Below are positions 6,275 to 13,339 of a stretch of DNA of 18,634 nt, in pieces. The notes under the pieces are model-generated. The model saw nothing but the letters and a program-made list of their open reading frames with translations. It made no database searches and had not been told where the DNA came from. Source of the DNA: Candidatus Microgenomates bacterium (GTDB lineage Bacteria > Patescibacteriota > Microgenomatia > Levybacterales > JACOYD01); assembly GCA_016182055.1 (NCBI GenBank), contig JACOYD010000031.1, forward strand, positions 1-18,634, given 5' to 3'. The position numbers and the translations under genes are program-made. Position 1 is the first letter of the stretch. Every line of letters begins with the position of its first letter.

Positions 6275-7639
6275 ATGGATATTAATCCGACAATTTTTAA
6301 AAGCTACGATGTCAGAGGAATTTATCCGCAGGATCTCAACGAACAAAATATAGTTCCCATAATTAAAGCAATTTATGCATATCTTAAGCCTGCAACTTTG
6401 GTGGTGGGTACAGATATGCGTGTATCATCGCCTTCTTTGACAAAGGTAGCCTTAGGAACTCTTGTCGAATTAGGAGCAAAAGTGATTGACGTTGGCGTAC
6501 TCTCTACTCCCACATTTTATTTTTCGGTAGATCATTATGGATATGATGCAGGGATACAAATTACCGCCTCGCATAATCCCAAAGAATGGAACGGCATAAA
6601 AATAGTCAAGAAAGGTCCCAGCGGCTTAATTAAAATCGGCAAATCAACTGGACTTGAAGAAATCAAAGAGATGGCTTTAAAAGGTAAAAGTCTTCCTTTG
6701 ACCGGTGGTGGAACTGTAGTCAAAAAAAATGGAATCTTAAAAGATGAGGTGGAAAATTCACTAAAAATTGCCGGAAATCCTCAAATCAGTAAATTTAAGA
6801 TTGTGGCCGATGCCGCCAATGCCATGGGCAGCCAATATTTAGAAGCCCTATTTAAAAATATTCCTGTAGAGCTTATTCGAATGAATTTTACTCTTGACGG
6901 AACTTTTCCTGTACATCAACCGGATCCTCTTCAAAAAGAAACGTTGGTGGATTTACAAAAAAAAGTTATTAGCGAAAAGGCAGATTTTGGACTGGCTCCA
7001 GATGGAGATGGTGACAGGTTATTTTTTATTGATGAAAGAGGCAAAATTGTTGCTCCGACGATTATAACTTCTATTGTGGCAAAAGAACTGCTCAAAAAAA
7101 ATCCTGGAGAACGAATTCTTATTGATATTCGTTATATTCTTACTCCAAAAAAGATTATTGAAGAAAGTGGTGGAAAAATGGTTATTACCAAAGTTGGTCA
7201 TGCATATATTACCCAAGCCATGAATAAAACCGTTGGTATTTTTGCCGGTGAGTCATCTGCTCATTATTACTTTCGACAGACTGGCAATGCCGAGTCGCCA
7301 ATGCCTGTTATTTTGATAATTCTAAAGGTTCTTACAGAAACCGGTAAAACGCTTTCACAGCTAGCCGAGGAATACAGAGGAAGTTTTGAGTCGGGTGAGA
7401 TAAATTTCAAAGTTATTAATGGCCAAGAAATTATACAGGAGGCAAAAAATAAATATCGCGATGGACGTATAGATACTTTAGATGGCGTAGCGGTTGCTTA
7501 CCCTAACTGGCGGTTTTTACTTCGTACTTCGAACACAGAACCACTTCTAAGATTAACCGTAGAATCCTACGACCAGTCGGTAATGGAAGAAAAAAGAGAC
7601 GAACTAACAGCGTTAATCAAGTCTTTTACTAAACTATGA
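6275..7639 (+). CDS. manB: Phosphomannomutase / phosphoglucomutase
   Basis: This 454-residue alpha-D-phosphohexomutase interconverts mannose-6-P/mannose-1-P (and possibly the glucose phosphates). All four sites are visible: TASHNP (97-102) with phosphoserine Ser99, the magnesium loop DGDGDR (243-248), the sugar-specificity loop GESSAHYYFR (325-334) and the phosphate site RTSNTEP (417-423). GExSAHxYFR is typical of ManB/CpsG-type phosphomannomutases, which favours mannose. The length is normal and it starts MDINPTIFKSYDVRG as expected. A TATAAT at 6268-6273 lies too close to the ATG to serve as its promoter. It overlaps the next gene by ATGA (7636), a coupled pair likely supplying sugar-1-phosphate for envelope glycans. 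Confidence 0.93.
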   Translation: MDINPTIFKSYDVRGIYPQDLNEQNIVPIIKAIYAYLKPATLVVGTDMRVSSPSLTKVALGTLVELGAKVIDVGVLSTPTFYFSVDHYGYDAGIQITASHNPKEWNGIKIVKKGPSGLIKIGKSTGLEEIKEMALKGKSLPLTGGGTVVKKNGILKDEVENSLKIAGNPQISKFKIVADAANAMGSQYLEALFKNIPVELIRMNFTLDGTFPVHQPDPLQKETLVDLQKKVISEKADFGLAPDGDGDRLFFIDERGKIVAPTIITSIVAKELLKKNPGERILIDIRYILTPKKIIEESGGKMVITKVGHAYITQAMNKTVGIFAGESSAHYYFRQTGNAESPMPVILIILKVLTETGKTLSQLAEEYRGSFESGEINFKVINGQEIIQEAKNKYRDGRIDTLDGVAVAYPNWRFLLRTSNTEPLLRLTVESYDQSVMEEKRDELTALIKSFTKL

Positions 7640-8388
7640 CAGATGAATTAAAAGTTGCCATTGAAGCGGCAAGGATTGGTGCCAAAGTCGCGCTTAAATA
7701 TTATGATAAAAATATTGAAGTTATTTTTAAGGAAAATGATAAAACCCCGGTGACAATAGCAGATTATGAATCTGAAAAAGCCATAAAATCTTTTATTTTA
7801 AAGAGATTTCCATCGGCGAATATTGTGGCGGAGGAAAGCGGTGGAAGTACCAGTAAAGATGAATTTTGGACAGTAGATCCCATAGATGGCACAAGAAGTT
7901 TTGCCAGAGGTATTCCTGGCTGGTGCGTGCTTATCTCATTCTTTAGGAAGGGAATATGCGAACTAGGCGTATGCCATTTCCCGATTTTCGAGCAAACTCT
8001 ATATGCCAAACGTGGTGGAGGCGCGTACTTAAATAACAAACGTGTTCATGTTTCAAAGATTGATACGTTAAACAAAGCATATTTCGGGTTTGGAAATCCG
8101 AAGCATACCAAAAAATTGAATGCGGTAATGAGACTTGTTGGTGCTTCCGCAAGCACCAGAAGTTGGGAAGTAACATATGCGGCTTTTTTGCTTTCCCAAG
8201 GAAAAGTTGATATTGTTTATGATGAATATGCACAAATTTGGGATCGGGGACCATTTTGTGTAATCGTAGAAGAAGCAGGTGGCAAGATCACAAATCTTCA
8301 AGGAAAACCATTAACAATAGAAGGCCGCGGGTACATTGCCACCAACGGCCTACTGCATGATGAAGTAATCCGAGTTCTTAATCACTAA
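7636..8388 (+). CDS. Inositol monophosphatase-family phosphatase
   Basis: This 250-residue member of the lithium-sensitive, magnesium-dependent phosphatase family carries all signatures: DKTPVTIADYESE (35-47), EES (66-68), DPIDGTRSF (81-89) and IWDRGPFCVIVEEAGG (201-216). These provide Glu66/67, Asp81, Asp84 and Asp203 for metal binding. TPVTIAD and the overall layout recall HisN-type histidinol-phosphatases as well as inositol or fructose-1,6-bisphosphate phosphatases, so the substrate is undecided. Next to sugar-phosphate enzymes, a role on a sugar phosphate is plausible; no histidine-biosynthesis gene is nearby. It is coupled to the phosphomannomutase gene by ATGA overlap. A mobile element begins 25 bases after its stop. 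Confidence 0.9.
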   Translation: MTDELKVAIEAARIGAKVALKYYDKNIEVIFKENDKTPVTIADYESEKAIKSFILKRFPSANIVAEESGGSTSKDEFWTVDPIDGTRSFARGIPGWCVLISFFRKGICELGVCHFPIFEQTLYAKRGGGAYLNNKRVHVSKIDTLNKAYFGFGNPKHTKKLNAVMRLVGASASTRSWEVTYAAFLLSQGKVDIVYDEYAQIWDRGPFCVIVEEAGGKITNLQGKPLTIEGRGYIATNGLLHDEVIRVLNH

Positions 8389-8412
8389 CGATTATTCTAT
8401 GAAACAACAACG

Positions 8413-8450
8413 TACACCTTGGAGGTGTATTAGATAGGACACCTCGGTAT
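8413..8450 (+). repeat. Left end of the RAYT element (REP-like module)
   Basis: Blocks ACACCT (8414-8419), AGGTGT (8423-8428) and ACACCT (8439-8444) are followed by CGGTAT. Blocks 1 and 2 form a 6-bp stem with a TGG loop. Blocks 2 and 3, extended by one pair (8422-8428 with 8439-8445), form a 7-bp stem with a 10-base loop. The two hairpins share block 2 and so exclude each other. Confidence 0.75.
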
Positions 8451-8451
8451 T

Positions 8452-8556
8452 CTACCTTTCAATAGCAATGTGTTTTATTTTATCCAGTTCTCTTTGATAA
8501 TCGGCTTGATCAAATACGAAGCTTTTATATAACTCTTTCGCTTTAAAATTCGCCAT
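8452..8556 (-). pseudogene. Displaced C-terminal fragment of the transposase
   Basis: The 34 codons from ATG 8556 to TAG 8452 encode MANFKAKELYKSFVFDQADYQRELDKIKHIAIER (shown in parts here: NFKAKELYKSF, FDQADYQRELDKIKH). The FxxDQADYQRELxxIKH pattern is what I know as the usual C terminus of REP-associated tyrosine transposases. It lies directly downstream of the truncated transposase in another frame. The middle segment normally between the two (WSS-containing region) is found in neither frame, which points to an internal deletion. Its stop codon touches the left end of the element. Confidence 0.6.
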
Positions 8557-8558
8557 AA

Positions 8559-9071
8559 CTATTTGTATGTATCTAAATCAGTGAGGTCTTTAACCACAAA
8601 AGATGTAAAAGGATTTAGATGAATGTATCGGCTAAGATGAAGTAGTTGATTTTCATCCTCCACAAAAACAGCCTTGAACTGGCCTTGTAAAATGGGCCCA
8701 ATTCTTTCGTGCTTTGTGTTGAAATACTTTGTATAGCTATTTTGAAAATCACCCATAAATTTAGAAATTCCATTATCCCTGTTCTGTTTTACTAAAAAGT
8801 GGAAGTGGTTTGGCATAAAGCAGTAAGAAATAAAATCGACATATTTTAGGCTTCTCTTTCTTAAATCCTTCAAGATTTTAAACCGTTCCTCTAAAGAAAG
8901 CAAAAGAAATTTAGAAAATCGGATTGGAATATCAACAAAAGAATAGAATTCAAATACTGATAAAGCGCGTGCATAATCTTTTCTATTAAGAAAGATTGGC
9001 TGTTTATTTACGCCACGATTAAAGATGTGATAGAACTGCCCAGTTACAAGCGGTGTTGTTCTAGCCGGCAT
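8559..9071 (-). CDS. REP-associated tyrosine transposase (Y1_Tnp, HUH), C-terminally truncated
   Basis: This encodes 170 residues from ATG 9071. The HUH nuclease core is intact: TGQFYHIFNRGVNKQPIF (10-27), CFMPNHFHFLV (84-94) with His89 and His91, and NSYTKYFN (111-118) with Tyr113 or Tyr116 as candidate nucleophile. IGPILQGQFKAVFV and LSRYIHLNP complete the domain. Such enzymes cut and rejoin single-stranded DNA at hairpin ends. The longer frame to 9110 uses a TTG that is part of a TTGACA promoter box, so ATG 9071 is preferred. The protein stops at LDTYK, before the C-terminal segment of the family, whose remainder is found out of frame at 8452-8556. The copy is therefore damaged, although the catalytic residues remain. 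Confidence 0.85.
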   Translation of the reverse strand: MPARTTPLVTGQFYHIFNRGVNKQPIFLNRKDYARALSVFEFYSFVDIPIRFSKFLLLSLEERFKILKDLRKRSLKYVDFISYCFMPNHFHFLVKQNRDNGISKFMGDFQNSYTKYFNTKHERIGPILQGQFKAVFVEDENQLLHLSRYIHLNPFTSFVVKDLTDLDTYK

Positions 9072-9080
9072 ACACTTAAT

Positions 9081-9110
9081 ATAATAGTAGATGTTATACC
9101 GAGGTGTCAA
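9081..9110 (-). promoter_or_regulatory. Transposase promoter with -35 inside the element end
   Basis: On the minus strand, a perfect TTGACA (9110-9105), an 18-base spacer and TATTAT (9086-9081) end nine bases before ATG 9071. The -35 lies within the right-end hairpin (block 2 and its loop), so folding of the end or transposase binding could repress transcription. That control is inference. Confidence 0.65.
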
Positions 9111-9133
9111 TAGGAATACACCTCTAAGGTGAA
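9096..9133 (-). repeat. Right end of the RAYT element (REP-like module)
   Basis: On the plus strand, ATACCG is followed by AGGTGT (9102-9107), ACACCT (9118-9123) and AGGTG (9127-9131). GAGGTGT (9101-9107) pairs with ACACCTC (9118-9124) over a 10-base loop. CACCT and AGGTG form the competing hairpin with loop CTA. It is the inverted counterpart of 8413-8450 at exactly the same length. Confidence 0.75.
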
Positions 9134-9135
9134 TT

Positions 9136-9186
9136 TTGCAGAATTTTGATTCAGAAGTATACTTTTGCCAAAAAAGGTGATAAATT
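9136..9186 (+). promoter_or_regulatory. Promoter candidates for the HAD phosphatase gene
   Basis: Two options are visible. TTGCAG (9136-9141), a 16-base spacer and TATACT (9158-9163) would give a leader of about 24 bases containing AGGTGA (9175-9180), a Shine-Dalgarno-like site somewhat far from ATG 9194. Alternatively TAAATT (9181-9186), seven bases before the ATG, would give a leaderless mRNA. Either would restart transcription after the mobile element. Confidence 0.4.
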
Positions 9187-9193
9187 ATTTATT

Positions 9194-9898
9194 ATGGGTA
9201 AACCACTTTTACTTAATGGCATCCAAGCTATCATTTTTGATATGGACGATTTGATGATCAATAGCCATCCGGTGCATATGGAAATATTTGAACAAGTGTT
9301 AAACAAATACGGCGTCTCACTTAAAAATCCCCAAAATACATTTCAACCTGAAGAGGAAAGCAAATTTTTTGGCAAAAAAATTATTGAGGCTTTAGATTTT
9401 TTTAGAGATAGATTTGGCTTGAAAGATAGAGTAGAATTAGAGGAAATGAATAAGGAATTTAATAGACTCCTCTCGCCAATCTTTGAAGAGTATGTTGAAC
9501 CAATGCCTGGACTTGATACGTTAATTGTGTCTTTGAAAGGAAAATACAAACTTGCTCTCTCGTCTTCTTCAAAAAGGGACAAAATTAATTTAGTTTTGAG
9601 AAAGCTTCATTTAAAAGACGCTTTTGAGGCGATAGTTTCCGGAGAAGATGAAATAAAACATGGCAAACCGGCTCCTGATATTTTTCTCAAAGCCGCCGAA
9701 AAATTAAGAGTTTCTCCATCACAGTGCTTAGTTTTGGAGGATGCGAAAAATGGCGTTGAGGCGGCAAAAGCTGCCAGCATGCACGCGGTGGGGGTACATA
9801 ATCAATTTACTTTTCAAAGATTAGGAATAAAACAAGATTTGCGCGCGGCGGATTTACAAGTTAACAGTTTGCATGAATTAACAAGTATGATATCATAA
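9194..9898 (+). CDS. HAD-superfamily sugar phosphatase / beta-phosphoglucomutase-like hydrolase
   Basis: This 234-residue HAD subfamily I protein has motif I IIFDMDDLM (nucleophile Asp16, Asp18), motif II SSSS (123-126), motif III Lys158 in HGKPAPDIF, and motif IV LEDAKNGVEAA (Glu182, Asp183). The layout, with a helical cap between motifs I and II, matches the beta-PGM/hexose-phosphate phosphatase group. Motif I reads DMDDLMINSHP where DMDGxxxDSEP is usual; the catalytic aspartates are kept. The substrate is not determinable; neighbouring genes suggest a hexose phosphate. A TTG-started frame from 9146 is possible, but ATG 9194 gives the standard N terminus and lies behind promoter-like sequence. 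The next gene starts five bases after its stop. Confidence 0.88.
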   Translation: MGKPLLLNGIQAIIFDMDDLMINSHPVHMEIFEQVLNKYGVSLKNPQNTFQPEEESKFFGKKIIEALDFFRDRFGLKDRVELEEMNKEFNRLLSPIFEEYVEPMPGLDTLIVSLKGKYKLALSSSSKRDKINLVLRKLHLKDAFEAIVSGEDEIKHGKPAPDIFLKAAEKLRVSPSQCLVLEDAKNGVEAAKAASMHAVGVHNQFTFQRLGIKQDLRAADLQVNSLHELTSMIS

Positions 9899-9903
9899 AG
9901 TCT

Positions 9904-10950
9904 ATGATTGATTTAAATGACAAAAACGCCATTGCTGTCATTGATAAATCAAATGCCTATTCGTCTGTTATAAATCTTGCAAAGCAATGTCAGCAAGCCT
10001 GGGACGATACTCAAAAAATAATTTTCCCTACGGAGTACAAAAATATTGATAACATTGTGCTTTGTGGTATGGGCGGTTCTGCTTATGCGGCACTTATTAT
10101 TAAAGCCTTATATGCGGACTCTTTGGCCGTACCGTTTGAACTGGTCAATGGATACAACTTGCCAAATTACGTCAACAATAAAACCTTAGTTCTTCTTTCC
10201 AGTTATTCGGGCTCGACAGAAGAAGTATTAGCCTGTGCAAAGGAAGCTCTAAACAGAAAGGCAAAGATTAGCGGTGTCTGCAACGGCTCAAAACTGGCAG
10301 AGTTTCTTAAAACAAATAACTTACCGGGTTACATATTTGAAGCAACACATAATCCGGCTAATCAACCTCGTTTAGGACAGGGTTACATGATTTTTGGCCA
10401 TCTTGGTATTTTGGCAAAGATTGGTTTCTTCAAGCTCGATAGTGATACAGCTTACGAAGCCATTGCCTTTCTTGAACAAGAAAATAAAGAATCAGAGGAG
10501 CTTGCAAAAAATATAGCGCCAAATCTTGTTGGAAAAATACCGGTGATTGTCGCATCAGAGCATCTTTCCGGCAATGCACATGTGATGCGAAATCAATTTA
10601 ATGAAACTGCAAAAAATTTTGCAGCCTATTCGCTCATTTCAGAGCTTAACCACCATCTTATGGAAGGTCTAAATAATCCAAAAGAAAGAATACTTATCTT
10701 TTTGTTTCTACAATCAAATCTCTATAGTCCTGTCATACAAAAGCGTTTTGAGCTGACAAAAGAAGTTATTGGAAAAAATAATTTAGAAGTCATTGATATG
10801 CCTGTTTTAGGAAATAATAAACTTGAACAAATGCTGTATGGCATATCGGTTGGCGGATATCTCACATTTTATCTGGCAATTTTGTATGGGCAGGATCCAA
10901 GCGTTATTCCCTGGGTGGATTTTTTCAAAGAAAAATTAGCTAAAGCCTAA
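9904..10950 (+). CDS. Bifunctional phosphoglucose/phosphomannose isomerase
   Basis: This 348-residue SIS-domain enzyme belongs to the PGI/PMI family, which interconverts fructose-6-P with glucose-6-P and mannose-6-P. Seen: the first sugar-phosphate loop GMGGSA (55-60), SYSGSTEE (100-107), RNQFNETAKNFA (229-240) with Glu234 as likely catalytic base, and ISELNHHLMEGL (245-256) with His250. The Glu-to-His spacing of 16 agrees with the characterised crenarchaeal enzyme (Glu203/His219, from memory). The C-terminal PWVDFFKEKL is typical. It follows the HAD gene by five bases. With the phosphomannomutase upstream it completes the route from glycolytic fructose-6-P to mannose-1-P. It is probably also the glycolytic PGI of the cell. 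Confidence 0.9.
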   Translation: MIDLNDKNAIAVIDKSNAYSSVINLAKQCQQAWDDTQKIIFPTEYKNIDNIVLCGMGGSAYAALIIKALYADSLAVPFELVNGYNLPNYVNNKTLVLLSSYSGSTEEVLACAKEALNRKAKISGVCNGSKLAEFLKTNNLPGYIFEATHNPANQPRLGQGYMIFGHLGILAKIGFFKLDSDTAYEAIAFLEQENKESEELAKNIAPNLVGKIPVIVASEHLSGNAHVMRNQFNETAKNFAAYSLISELNHHLMEGLNNPKERILIFLFLQSNLYSPVIQKRFELTKEVIGKNNLEVIDMPVLGNNKLEQMLYGISVGGYLTFYLAILYGQDPSVIPWVDFFKEKLAKA

Positions 10951-10958
10951 AACCCCTC

Positions 10959-10987
10959 TTGTAAAATTATTAAAACTTCCGCATAAT
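10959..10987 (+). promoter_or_regulatory. Promoter of the ppsA-eno-gpmI-acs operon
   Basis: TTGTAA (10959-10964), a 17-base spacer and CATAAT (10982-10987) end nine bases before GTG 10997 and 18 bases before ATG 11006. Transcription would begin at or beside the GTG, again a leaderless or nearly leaderless arrangement. It is the only good promoter seen before the four-gene run. Confidence 0.6.
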
Positions 10988-10996
10988 AGTTGTTGC

Positions 10997-13339
10997 GTGC
11001 TACCTATGAGTAGAAAATCTTTTGTTGTTTGGTTTGATGAGGTGGATAAAGAAGATATTCCGCTGGTAGGCGGCAAGGGAGCCAATTTGGGAGAGATGAC
11101 CCAATACGGCATTCCCGTTCCTCCCGGCTTTATTATTACCGCACCCGGCTATTATCATTTTATTCGGGAGAACGAACTGGAAAAAGGCATCCGCCGATTT
11201 TTAGCACACTTAAACGTCGAAGATCCCAATTCTCTCAATCATGCTTCCATCGAGATAAAAAAAATGATTATGAAGGCAAATTTACCGCCGGATTTAGTCC
11301 GGGAAATTCTCAAAGGTTATCATAATCTTAGTCTTTCGCCCAAAAATCACTCATTGTCTCACAAAATACATAGGGTTTTGGAGGAAGCACTGGTGGCGGT
11401 GCGTTCAAGCGCCACGGCCGAGGATTTGCCTACCGCTTCTTTTGCCGGTCAGCAAGCCACCTTTTTGAATGTGGCCGGCGACGTTGAGCTTTTGCATAAG
11501 GTGAAAGCCTGTTACGCCTCGCTTTTTGAGGCGCGGGCGATTTTTTACCGGCATGAAAACGCCTTTGATCACTTTCGGGTGGGGATTGCCGTTCCGGTGC
11601 AAAAAATGGTTCAAGCAGATGTTTCGGGAGTGATGTTTACTATAGATCCAGTCAGTAATGACAAAAACAAAATAGTAGTGGAAGCTATTTTCGGCTTGGG
11701 GGAGTTGATTGTGCAGGGTACCATTACCCCCGATCATTACGAAGTGGAAAAAAAGACTTTAAAAATTACTAAAAAGCAGATAGAAAAACAAACTATTATG
11801 CTGGCCAAGCGGGGCAAAGAAACAAAGGAACTAGCGGTAGCTAAAACTAGTCAGAGCAAACAAAAAATCGGCGATAAACTTATCGAAGAAGTGGCAAAAT
11901 TTGGTAGAAAAATAGAGCATCATTATTTTTTTCCCCAGGATATCGAATGGGCAGTTGAGGATGGAAAAGTTTATATTATTCAAACTCGTCCAATCACGAC
12001 AATAAAAAGTCAAAAGTCAAAAGTCAAAAGTCAAAATGAAGATAAATTAGAAATTAGAAATTGGAAATTGGAAATTCTGCTGAAGGGGGATCCGGCCAGT
12101 CCGGGAATTGCCAGCGGTCCGGCCAGAGTGATCTTAAACAGTAGAGAAATAAACAAAATTAAATCCGGTGATATTTTGGTCGCGCCCAAAACAAATCCCG
12201 ACTATGTACCGGCTATGAAAAAGGCGGTAGCTATTATTACCGATTATGGCGGTAGAACCTCTCATGCGGCTATCGTTTCAAGAGAACTGGGTATTCCGGC
12301 GGTAGTTGGTACGGATAATGCCACCAAAAAAATCAAAACGGGGCTGGTAGTTTCTGTAAACGGCGCCACCGGGGAAGTATTTAAGGGCGCCGTAGCCAGG
12401 GGAAGGACGACCAGTATAAAAATAGACATGCCACAGTTTCGTCCGCATAGAAAAACCGCTACCAAGCTGTATGTTAATCTGGCCCAGATAGATCGGGTTG
12501 CGGAAACAGCCCAGCTTGATGTTGACGGAGTGGGGCTGCTGCGGGCGGAATTTATGATTGCGGGAATTGGTATTCATCCCAATAAAATAATCCAGGATAG
12601 AAAACAAAATGTGTTCATTAAACAATTATCCGAAAATTTGAGAACATTTTGTGAACATTTTCACCCAAGACCGGTGGTATATCGGCTTTCCGATCTTAAA
12701 ACCAACGAATACAGAAATCTCAAAGGCGGGACCCAATTTGAGCCGCAGGAAGAAAATCCCATGATTGGTTTTCGGGGAGCCTACCGTTTTATCAAAAATC
12801 CGTCCACTCTTAAGCTGGAAATAGATGCCGTCAAAAAAGTTCGCGATGAGATGGGTTTTAAAAACCTCTGGGTGATGATACCATATATACGTACGGTGGA
12901 CGAATTAAGAAGAATTAAGAAACTTATCCATTCTTTTGGACTCTTTCAGAGTGCTTCGTTTAAGCTGTGGATGATGGTGGAAATACCTTCCAATGTAATT
13001 CTAATTGAGGATTTTTTGAAAACCGGCATCGATGGTGTTTCCATTGGTTCAAACGACTTAACCATGTTAACTTTAGGAACAGACCGCGACAATAGTGAGC
13101 TGGCCAATGTATTTTCCGAAAAAGATCCGGCCGTAATTGCTTCTTTGGAAAAAGTTATCAAAGCCTGTCGTAAGCATCAGGTTTCTTCATCAATTTGCGG
13201 GCAGGCGCCTTCCACATACCCTGAATTAGTCAAGCAATTGGTTAGTTTTGGCATTACTTCAATATCGGTTAATCCCGATGCGGTTTCGGATGTGCGGGAA
13301 AAGATCTATGAAACGGAAAGGGATATATGGCGAAAGTGA
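10997..13339 (+). CDS. ppsA: Phosphoenolpyruvate synthase
   Basis: This 780-residue enzyme converts pyruvate, ATP and water to PEP, AMP and phosphate. Domains in order: ATP-grasp N-terminal domain with GGKGANLGEM (25-34), VRSSATAEDLPTASFAGQQ (135-153) and IEWAVEDGKVYIIQTRPIT (316-334); swivelling domain with GGRTSHAAIVSRELGIPAVVGT (418-439) and phosphohistidine His423; C-terminal barrel with GLLRAEFM, MVEIPSNV (660-667), GSNDLTMLTLGTDR (684-697) and catalytic Cys734 in SICGQAPS. The length is normal. The linker at 336-360 (KSQKSKVKSQ, KLEIRNWKLEI) is low-complexity repeat sequence. GTG 10997 or ATG 11006 may be the start; the family start is near MSRKSFVVWF, favouring 11006. It overlaps enolase by 13 bases and leads the operon. 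Confidence 0.95.
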   Translation: MLPMSRKSFVVWFDEVDKEDIPLVGGKGANLGEMTQYGIPVPPGFIITAPGYYHFIRENELEKGIRRFLAHLNVEDPNSLNHASIEIKKMIMKANLPPDLVREILKGYHNLSLSPKNHSLSHKIHRVLEEALVAVRSSATAEDLPTASFAGQQATFLNVAGDVELLHKVKACYASLFEARAIFYRHENAFDHFRVGIAVPVQKMVQADVSGVMFTIDPVSNDKNKIVVEAIFGLGELIVQGTITPDHYEVEKKTLKITKKQIEKQTIMLAKRGKETKELAVAKTSQSKQKIGDKLIEEVAKFGRKIEHHYFFPQDIEWAVEDGKVYIIQTRPITTIKSQKSKVKSQNEDKLEIRNWKLEILLKGDPASPGIASGPARVILNSREINKIKSGDILVAPKTNPDYVPAMKKAVAIITDYGGRTSHAAIVSRELGIPAVVGTDNATKKIKTGLVVSVNGATGEVFKGAVARGRTTSIKIDMPQFRPHRKTATKLYVNLAQIDRVAETAQLDVDGVGLLRAEFMIAGIGIHPNKIIQDRKQNVFIKQLSENLRTFCEHFHPRPVVYRLSDLKTNEYRNLKGGTQFEPQEENPMIGFRGAYRFIKNPSTLKLEIDAVKKVRDEMGFKNLWVMIPYIRTVDELRRIKKLIHSFGLFQSASFKLWMMVEIPSNVILIEDFLKTGIDGVSIGSNDLTMLTLGTDRDNSELANVFSEKDPAVIASLEKVIKACRKHQVSSSICGQAPSTYPELVKQLVSFGITSISVNPDAVSDVREKIYETERDIWRK
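12004..12077. repeat. AT-rich tandem repeat within the ppsA linker
   Basis: AAAAGTC is repeated four times in series (12004-12032) and is followed by AATTAGA/AATTGGA-type 7-mers (about 12043-12076). All of it is read in frame as lysine/serine-rich and KLEIRNWKLEI peptide between the ATP-grasp and phosphohistidine domains. From memory, the same two motifs form common dispersed repeats in CPR assemblies. The catalytic motifs on both sides are untouched. Confidence 0.6.

Larger units (their letters stand above)
8413..9133 (-). mobile_element. RAYT/IS200-like element with three-block inverted ends
   Basis: About 720 bases are bounded by 38-base inverted ends (8413-8450 and 9096-9133) that match at 30 of 38 positions by my count; six of the eight differences lie together in the hairpin loop. 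The interior holds a Y1 (HUH) transposase gene on the minus strand and a displaced C-terminal fragment. Each end can fold into hairpins, as expected for single-strand transposition by this class. The element separates the IMPase gene from the HAD phosphatase gene. No target-site duplication was noticed. The exact outer boundaries are inferred only from the extent of end similarity. Confidence 0.75.

Noticed and set aside
8540..8575. Programmed frameshift joining the two transposase fragments
   Set aside because: No slippery sequence is present, and the middle segment of the protein is missing from both frames, so an internal deletion explains it better.
9110..9146. TTG codons at 9110 (minus) and 9146 (plus) as gene starts
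   Set aside because: The first is the TTG of a TTGACA promoter box within the element end; the second adds 16 unconserved residues ahead of a normal HAD N terminus beginning at ATG 9194.
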